Assembly: GCA_025351545.1 (NCBI GenBank)
Contig: JANXVQ010000132.1
Coordinates: 1-11,225, forward strand
Source: Spirosoma sp.
Lineage (GTDB): Bacteria > Bacteroidota > Bacteroidia > Cytophagales > Spirosomataceae
Length of the DNA: 11,225 bases
Reading direction: 5' to 3'
In this document: one piece after another, positions 6,595-11,225 of the stretch
Layout: every line of letters begins with the position of its first letter
Numbering within the stretch: the first letter of the stretch is position 1
The notes under the pieces: model-generated
What the model was told of the DNA's origin: nothing
Seen by the model: only the letters and a program-made list of their open reading frames with translations
Database searches by the model: none
Program-made: the position numbers and the translations under genes

Positions 6595-7569
6595 TTAGAA
6601 ATAGCGCGGAGTCAGAATACGATTCTTACCGAAGCCGAGTTCATACCGAATCATAATCTCATGTGAACTTGGGGCTACACTCTGCAACTGGCTCATTGTG
6701 TGGTCATACGCATAGCCAAACCGAAACTGATCTGTCAATTGTACTTCCAGCATACCAACGATAGCATCGGTCGTATACTTGGACCAGGATGAAAACTGAT
6801 TCCGTCGAATGGAAGCGCCAAGAGCAATGCGGTCAGCAAACCAGAAATTGATGTTCGCATCAAAACCCAGCGGAGCGCCTTCTGCATACTTGATAAGCAT
6901 CGACGGCTTCATTTTAACAACCGGGCTAATACCAACCACAAAACCAGCGGCTAAATACCCCTGACGCGCTTGTACCGACCGATAATCGCCTACGTTATAC
7001 TCGCTCAATTTGTTCTTGATCAGGCGAGGGGCTGACAGGCTTAAATACGCCCGGTCATTGCTCAGATAGATACCTGTACCGAAGTTAGGCAGTATCTTGG
7101 AGATGTTACTGGCAAAAGACGGATCTACTGCACCATCGGGTGACGTTCGCACATTAGCCAGGTTGGCCTGATAACTCGATGCGCCCCCTTGTAAACCTAA
7201 AGCCAGCGTGGTTTTTGCGCCTATTTTAATGCGGAAAGCATACGAAGCAAACCCACCCGTTTCCTGAAACTCCCCGGCTCTGTCAGTGTAGAGTTGCACG
7301 CCAACGCCAATCCGCTCATTGTTAAGAGGCATATCAGCCGTAAACGTTGCTGTTTGCGGAGCACCAGGCAGGCCAGCCCACTGGTTTCGATAAAGAGCCG
7401 ACATGCTCAGCACATCGCGACTACCGGCATAAGCCGGGTTAAGGGCCATCATGTTGAACATGTACTGCGAGAACATCTTGTCCTGCTGCGCCCGGACCTG
7501 GCCACTACCGATCCCAAGGATCAGTAGCAGCACAAATGCCCAATGTTTGATTGAAAACTGTTTTGACAT
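6595..7569 (-). CDS. PorP/SprF-family outer-membrane protein, partner of the adjacent type B cargo
   Basis: A 324-residue outer-membrane protein of the PorP/SprF family. Signal peptide: residues 1-27 (MSKQFSIKHW, hydrophobic core, cut after VRA). The mature start carries the family signature QQDKMFSQYMFN and NPAYAGS (44-50), followed by beta-strand-like segments rich in aromatic and Gly residues, and HEIMIRYELGF near the end. Length is typical. Its ATG lies five bases after the stop of the adhesin gene, so the two are almost certainly co-transcribed and perhaps translationally coupled; no Shine-Dalgarno site is visible. In Flavobacterium johnsoniae SprF is needed for export of SprB, a type B sorting-domain protein, and this gene pair has the same arrangement. 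Assignment to this cargo is inferred from position. Confidence 0.93.
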   Translation of the reverse strand: MSKQFSIKHWAFVLLLILGIGSGQVRAQQDKMFSQYMFNMMALNPAYAGSRDVLSMSALYRNQWAGLPGAPQTATFTADMPLNNERIGVGVQLYTDRAGEFQETGGFASYAFRIKIGAKTTLALGLQGGASSYQANLANVRTSPDGAVDPSFASNISKILPNFGTGIYLSNDRAYLSLSAPRLIKNKLSEYNVGDYRSVQARQGYLAAGFVVGISPVVKMKPSMLIKYAEGAPLGFDANINFWFADRIALGASIRRNQFSSWSKYTTDAIVGMLEVQLTDQFRFGYAYDHTMSQLQSVAPSSHEIMIRYELGFGKNRILTPRYF

Positions 7570-7574
7570 CGGTA

Positions 7575-10500
7575 TTAGCGGTTAATCGTCATGTATCGTA
7601 CAAACTTGCGTCCGTCGCTGGTATTAATCACGTAGTAGTACGTTCCGTCGGGCAGACCACTAGCATCCGAGCTAGTCAAGATACCTGTATTTGGCTTACC
7701 ATCCCAATCGTTGTGGTACTCGTCGTTTTTATAGACCAGGTGACCCCAACGGTTATAAACTTCCAGGCTTACGGTTAACCCGGCGACTCCGCGAATGACG
7801 AACAGATCGTTGATACCATCACCGTTTGGCGAGAAGCCTTCCGGAATGAATATCGTCTGGAACGTCGGTGGCAGGTTCAGCGGAGTTGCTTCGCGCTCGT
7901 TCGAGTCGGTTGGATTTCCGTTACCATTCAGGTCAGGATTCAACCCGATCGTCGACACATCACTCACCGTACCCGATGGCGCTTTGGCATAACCATAAGC
8001 CGTATTAAGGAAGGTAGTCGTGCTGCCGTTTGCTGCCACATTCACAATCATTCGAAGCGTATCTACTTTACCAACAGCCAGTCTGCTTGTGCTATCGCCC
8101 AGAACCAGTACGGGGTCAGAACCACCGTTGAAGTTAGGGTTAAGTTTCAGCATACTCCCTGTTGAGGTTGTAAATGGTGCCCGAACAATGGAGAAGGTCG
8201 CGCCAGTCTGGCTGTTAAAGACCTTCGACAGGGTGTCGCTCACACTCACATTCTTCAGGATAGCGGGACCGTAGTTTTTTACAACAATCTGATACGTCAC
8301 ATTGAAACTACCGTCAGTCTGCCGAGCCGTATCGCGTATGGCCATTGCCAGGCCAATATATGAAGTAGTCGAAAGACCATTCAGCACAATTGGTGTTGGC
8401 TGGCTATTGTTGCGTGGGTCAAGGTCATTGTCCGGATCATTGCTGATACCCGTTGTTGATACATCTGTGACAACCTCATTCGTTGGCGTCAAGGCCGTTC
8501 CCTGAGCAGTGTTGAAGAATGTCAGCGAATCTGCATTCTTCACATCGACCCGAACAATGAAGCTAAGGTTGCTTTTGGCCCCTACTGCCAGTGTACTCAA
8601 CGAATCAACCAGAACCTTTGTAATCAAACCTTGTCCGGTATAGAGCGAATCGACAGTTACACTGCCCGTGCTTGTAACCTTAACCCGGTTGCTTACAATC
8701 AGTGCGCCATGACCGAAGGTCTGGGATAGATTGTCTACTACCTGTACCTTTTTAAGGGGTACAGTTCCCATATTACTTAGTGTAATCGTGTATGGGACGT
8801 CGTAGATACCTGTTTCTACGAGTACTGGCGCGCCAACCAATTTAGAAATACCCAACAGACCTTTCGGCAAGTCGAAGCGAACGGTTGTTGATACAGAACC
8901 GGCTGGCGCCGGATCAAATCCGTTATTCGAGATGTCTTTAACAACCTGGCTCGAATCGGGTGTGTGGCCAATCACCGTTGCACTGGAGTAGAACGGACCA
9001 TTGTTGCCGTTAGGCTTGATGTTCACCGTAATCAGCACCGTATCCTGAGCACCGACGGCCAATTGGCTGGCGCTTGTCAGAATATTCGACTGCGTATTTC
9101 CATTGAAACCTGCATTGGCAACTAAGGTACTGCCGGCGCCAATAGCGGGTGCGCTAACAACGCTGTAAGACGCTGGTGAAGCAAAGACCCGAATCAGGCT
9201 GTCAGTTAGTACAATACCTTTTAGAGCCACATCGCCAAAGTTCTTAAGCGTTGCTTTGTAGGTAACGTTGTATGAATTATCAGGTAGTGACACTACCTTA
9301 ACAACTGCGAGTGCCAGACCAAGGCTCGGGCCCTGAGGCTGACCAACACCGAGCGTGAAGCTCGTGAAGCCCGTATTATTGGTCGGGTTGCCGTCATTGT
9401 CAGGGTCGGGATCGCTGCCATCTGTTGACAGATCAGAAACAGCCGTCAGGCTATTCAGTCCTGATGCGCTCGCAAGGTTGTTGAACGATTTGGTCGAATC
9501 ACCAGCCGCATGCTTCACCGTTAAGGCTATTGAGAACATTTGCGACGCCCCCGGCAGGATATAACTCGTTGAATCAAGCAGTTGGGTATTCATACCCATA
9601 CCGGTGAAGCTTGGGTTAGCTTTCAGCGAACCACCAGTTATCGTAACAACGGCCGTTTGCAGCGTATTTGGCTGGAAGGCATACGCCAGATCATCACCTA
9701 CCTGAACCTTGCGCAGGGTATCGTCGCCAAAGTTCTTTACAACGAAGCTGTACGAAACTTTGAGGAGTGAATCACCTACGACTCTCGGTAGTCCAAGCAC
9801 CGATTTAGCTAAACCAATCAAGCTGGAGCGGTGAGTCGAAGTGTCTTTCACTGTCACGCTCGATGTGTTGTTTGCCAGGTTGGTGTCTTTATTGTCGAGA
9901 TAAGTAATCTCGGCTTTGTTCACCACCGCCTGACCTTTCACCGTAATACGGGCAGCAAAAACAATTTGTGTAGACTTACCAGCCTGGAGGCTATCAATCC
10001 GTTTCGTAATGACGCCATTTGACACCTTGTAGTCCGGCGCCGAAGCGGGTAGTAACTCCAGTCCTTTCGGTAGTACATCACGAACGTCGATGTTCTTCGC
10101 TGTGTATTTACCTGCGTTGCTTACCGTAATGGTGTAGGATACCGGAGCACCATTTTTCACGAATGCGGTGCTGGCGAGTTTGGTAATACTCACATCTGTT
10201 CCCAACGTATCAGTAGCGCAGTTAAAGACTTTAACTTCTACCTTAACCGGCTTGCTCAAGCAACCTGATGCACTTTTCTCAACAATCCAATAGCGGCCTT
10301 CACAAACTGAATCCGGACGAATAACAATGTTCGATGTATTGCATTCGCAAATCCGGTAGATGTAAGAGCTTCCAATCGTTGGTGCAGACAGCGCTTTCGT
10401 CAGGTCCACTATTTTAGATGGGCATGTATTGCGCAGGTTAGTCACTAATGGAGGCAGAACCGGGTCGGCCACCTTCACAGCTACATCATCCGATTTAACC

Positions 10501-11225
10501 GAGCTACAGCCCTTTGGATCGAACAACTGTACGTTATACACACCACTGGTCTTCACAACGATGTTTTGTGTTGTTGCGTTGTTGCTCCATTTGTAACCCG
10601 AAGCACCGGCTGGTGCTTTCAGGGTTACCGAATCTCCGTAGCACAGGTTCACTGCGCCAACTACAGTTACTACTGGTATAGACTTGATGCCGTCAATAGT
10701 TAACAGCATATCGTCTGTAGCAACTTTGCAGGCTGCATTGTTCGTACTTACGGAGAGCGTTAGCGTTACTCTACCCGACAGAATGTCGGCGGAGCTAGCC
10801 GTATAGACAGCGTTGAGAGTATACGAGTTATTGAAAGACCCACTACCACTGGTGGTCCAGTGGGCGGTTTTACCCGCACCACCAAGAACACCACTCAGCT
10901 GGTAAGTCTTCGCTGCACAAACGCTGGCGTCTGCACCCGCATTAGCCGTAGCCGGATTCTGCGTATCGCAAGGCGATGGTTCAGTGCAAATATTAATCTG
11001 CACATGAATGGCAACCGGCAAGCTTACACAACCGCTGGCTGTTCTCTCAACGACGTAGTACGTTCCCATACCGACAGCCGCTGGATTAGCTACTTTCGAA
11101 TCATTGCTCAGCGACGCCTTCGTATAGTAGTCAAACACACCACCTGTTGTTGCTACTTTGCTGGTTATTGCTGTAGCCAGATCAACGGTTATGAACAGCC
11201 AGCGGTTGTGTAAGCTTGCCGGTTG
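7575..11225 (-). CDS. Giant repeat surface protein (adhesin-like) with DUF11 domains and T9SS type B sorting domain, 5' end missing
   Basis: The frame runs from the window edge to TAA at 7575-7577, about 1216 visible codons; the true start is beyond the window (an internal GTG at 11138 is not credible). The N-terminal part has Ig-like modules with a repeated ending, GTYYVVERTASGC (about 11066-11028) and GRYWIVEKSASGC (about 10298-10260). A standard DUF11 domain follows (about 10202-9843), then four related units of about 150-165 residues (about 9824-9345, 9326-8868, 8867-8379, 8378-7869), each opening with an IGLA or LGIS-like motif and closing with DVST or DIS plus an Asp/Asn-rich linker. 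The last 97 residues (7868-7578) are the type B C-terminal sorting domain: FSPNGDGINDLFVI, YNRWG, WDGK, LPDGTYYYV. The product is probably exported by type IX secretion and held on the cell surface. The final 33 bases (11193-11225) are suspect: they are an inverted copy of 11012-11044. Confidence 0.93.
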   Translation of the reverse strand, partial: QPASLHNRWLFITVDLATAITSKVATTGGVFDYYTKASLSNDSKVANPAAVGMGTYYVVERTASGCVSLPVAIHVQINICTEPSPCDTQNPATANAGADASVCAAKTYQLSGVLGGAGKTAHWTTSGSGSFNNSYTLNAVYTASSADILSGRVTLTLSVSTNNAACKVATDDMLLTIDGIKSIPVVTVVGAVNLCYGDSVTLKAPAGASGYKWSNNATTQNIVVKTSGVYNVQLFDPKGCSSVKSDDVAVKVADPVLPPLVTNLRNTCPSKIVDLTKALSAPTIGSSYIYRICECNTSNIVIRPDSVCEGRYWIVEKSASGCLSKPVKVEVKVFNCATDTLGTDVSITKLASTAFVKNGAPVSYTITVSNAGKYTAKNIDVRDVLPKGLELLPASAPDYKVSNGVITKRIDSLQAGKSTQIVFAARITVKGQAVVNKAEITYLDNKDTNLANNTSSVTVKDTSTHRSSLIGLAKSVLGLPRVVGDSLLKVSYSFVVKNFGDDTLRKVQVGDDLAYAFQPNTLQTAVVTITGGSLKANPSFTGMGMNTQLLDSTSYILPGASQMFSIALTVKHAAGDSTKSFNNLASASGLNSLTAVSDLSTDGSDPDPDNDGNPTNNTGFTSFTLGVGQPQGPSLGLALAVVKVVSLPDNSYNVTYKATLKNFGDVALKGIVLTDSLIRVFASPASYSVVSAPAIGAGSTLVANAGFNGNTQSNILTSASQLAVGAQDTVLITVNIKPNGNNGPFYSSATVIGHTPDSSQVVKDISNNGFDPAPAGSVSTTVRFDLPKGLLGISKLVGAPVLVETGIYDVPYTITLSNMGTVPLKKVQVVDNLSQTFGHGALIVSNRVKVTSTGSVTVDSLYTGQGLITKVLVDSLSTLAVGAKSNLSFIVRVDVKNADSLTFFNTAQGTALTPTNEVVTDVSTTGISNDPDNDLDPRNNSQPTPIVLNGLSTTSYIGLAMAIRDTARQTDGSFNVTYQIVVKNYGPAILKNVSVSDTLSKVFNSQTGATFSIVRAPFTTSTGSMLKLNPNFNGGSDPVLVLGDSTSRLAVGKVDTLRMIVNVAANGSTTTFLNTAYGYAKAPSGTVSDVSTIGLNPDLNGNGNPTDSNEREATPLNLPPTFQTIFIPEGFSPNGDGINDLFVIRGVAGLTVSLEVYNRWGHLVYKNDEYHNDWDGKPNTGILTSSDASGLPDGTYYYVINTSDGRKFVRYMTINR
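11012..11044 (+). repeat. First arm of a perfect 33-base inverted repeat
   Basis: These 33 bases recur in reverse complement at 11193-11225, with no mismatch. In this arm the minus-strand reading is sensible protein (TASGCVSLPV, part of an Ig-like module end that has a diverged sister copy near 10260), so this is taken as the native copy. The arms are 148 bases apart. Confidence 0.9.
11193..11225 (-). repeat. Second arm of the 33-base inverted repeat, ending exactly at the window edge
   Basis: Exact reverse complement of 11012-11044, abutting the last base of the window, so it may continue outside. Read in the adhesin frame it gives QPASLHNRWLF, which does not resemble the matching part of the sister module (where an NTCPSK-like stretch precedes IVDL). 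The switch from sense to non-sense lies at 11192/11193. This favours a contig-end artefact over a real gene segment, though a true inversion repeat is possible. Confidence 0.85.

Overview
The window looks like a stretch of draft genome from a Bacteroidota bacterium of the order Cytophagales, probably Spirosoma or a near relative. Three things point there: a T9SS type B sorting domain, two PorP/SprF-family outer-membrane proteins, and a TPR / beta-propeller / OmpA protein of the PorE type. Genes start without clear Shine-Dalgarno sites, which also fits. Genus level is inference. Both window ends cut a gene.

Layout: all intact genes are on the minus strand, so reading runs right to left. From 11225 to 7575 is the 3' part of a giant surface protein with Ig-like modules, one typical DUF11 domain, four diverged DUF11-like repeats and a type B C-terminal sorting domain. 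Five bases later comes a PorP/SprF protein (7569-6595). After a 186-base gap holding a long hairpin comes the OmpA/PD40/TPR protein (6408-4033). A strong hairpin terminator (3911-3956) closes this block. A second PorP/SprF paralogue (3860-2943) follows as a separate unit, then a BCS1-like AAA+ ATPase (2829-1750). Converging on the ATPase from the plus strand is a decayed HNH endonuclease (1394-1741). From 341 to about 1393 I see no convincing gene, only inverted repeats, including a 115-base MITE-like palindrome at 1235-1349. At the left edge (340-1, minus) is the 5' end of another exported protein.

How the genes work together: type B sorting-domain proteins such as SprB of Flavobacterium johnsoniae are exported by the type IX secretion system with the help of a co-encoded PorP/SprF partner. 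The adhesin and SprF-like gene here, almost touching, are a textbook pair. The OmpA-like protein probably links the outer-membrane complex to peptidoglycan. This is a recognisable cargo-plus-partner cassette and not a new system.

The most unexpected feature is at the right edge. The last 33 bases are a perfect inverted copy of 11012-11044, inside the adhesin reading frame, and they make poor protein sense there. This may be an assembly or chimera artefact at a contig end, so the coding call beyond about 11192 should be treated with care.
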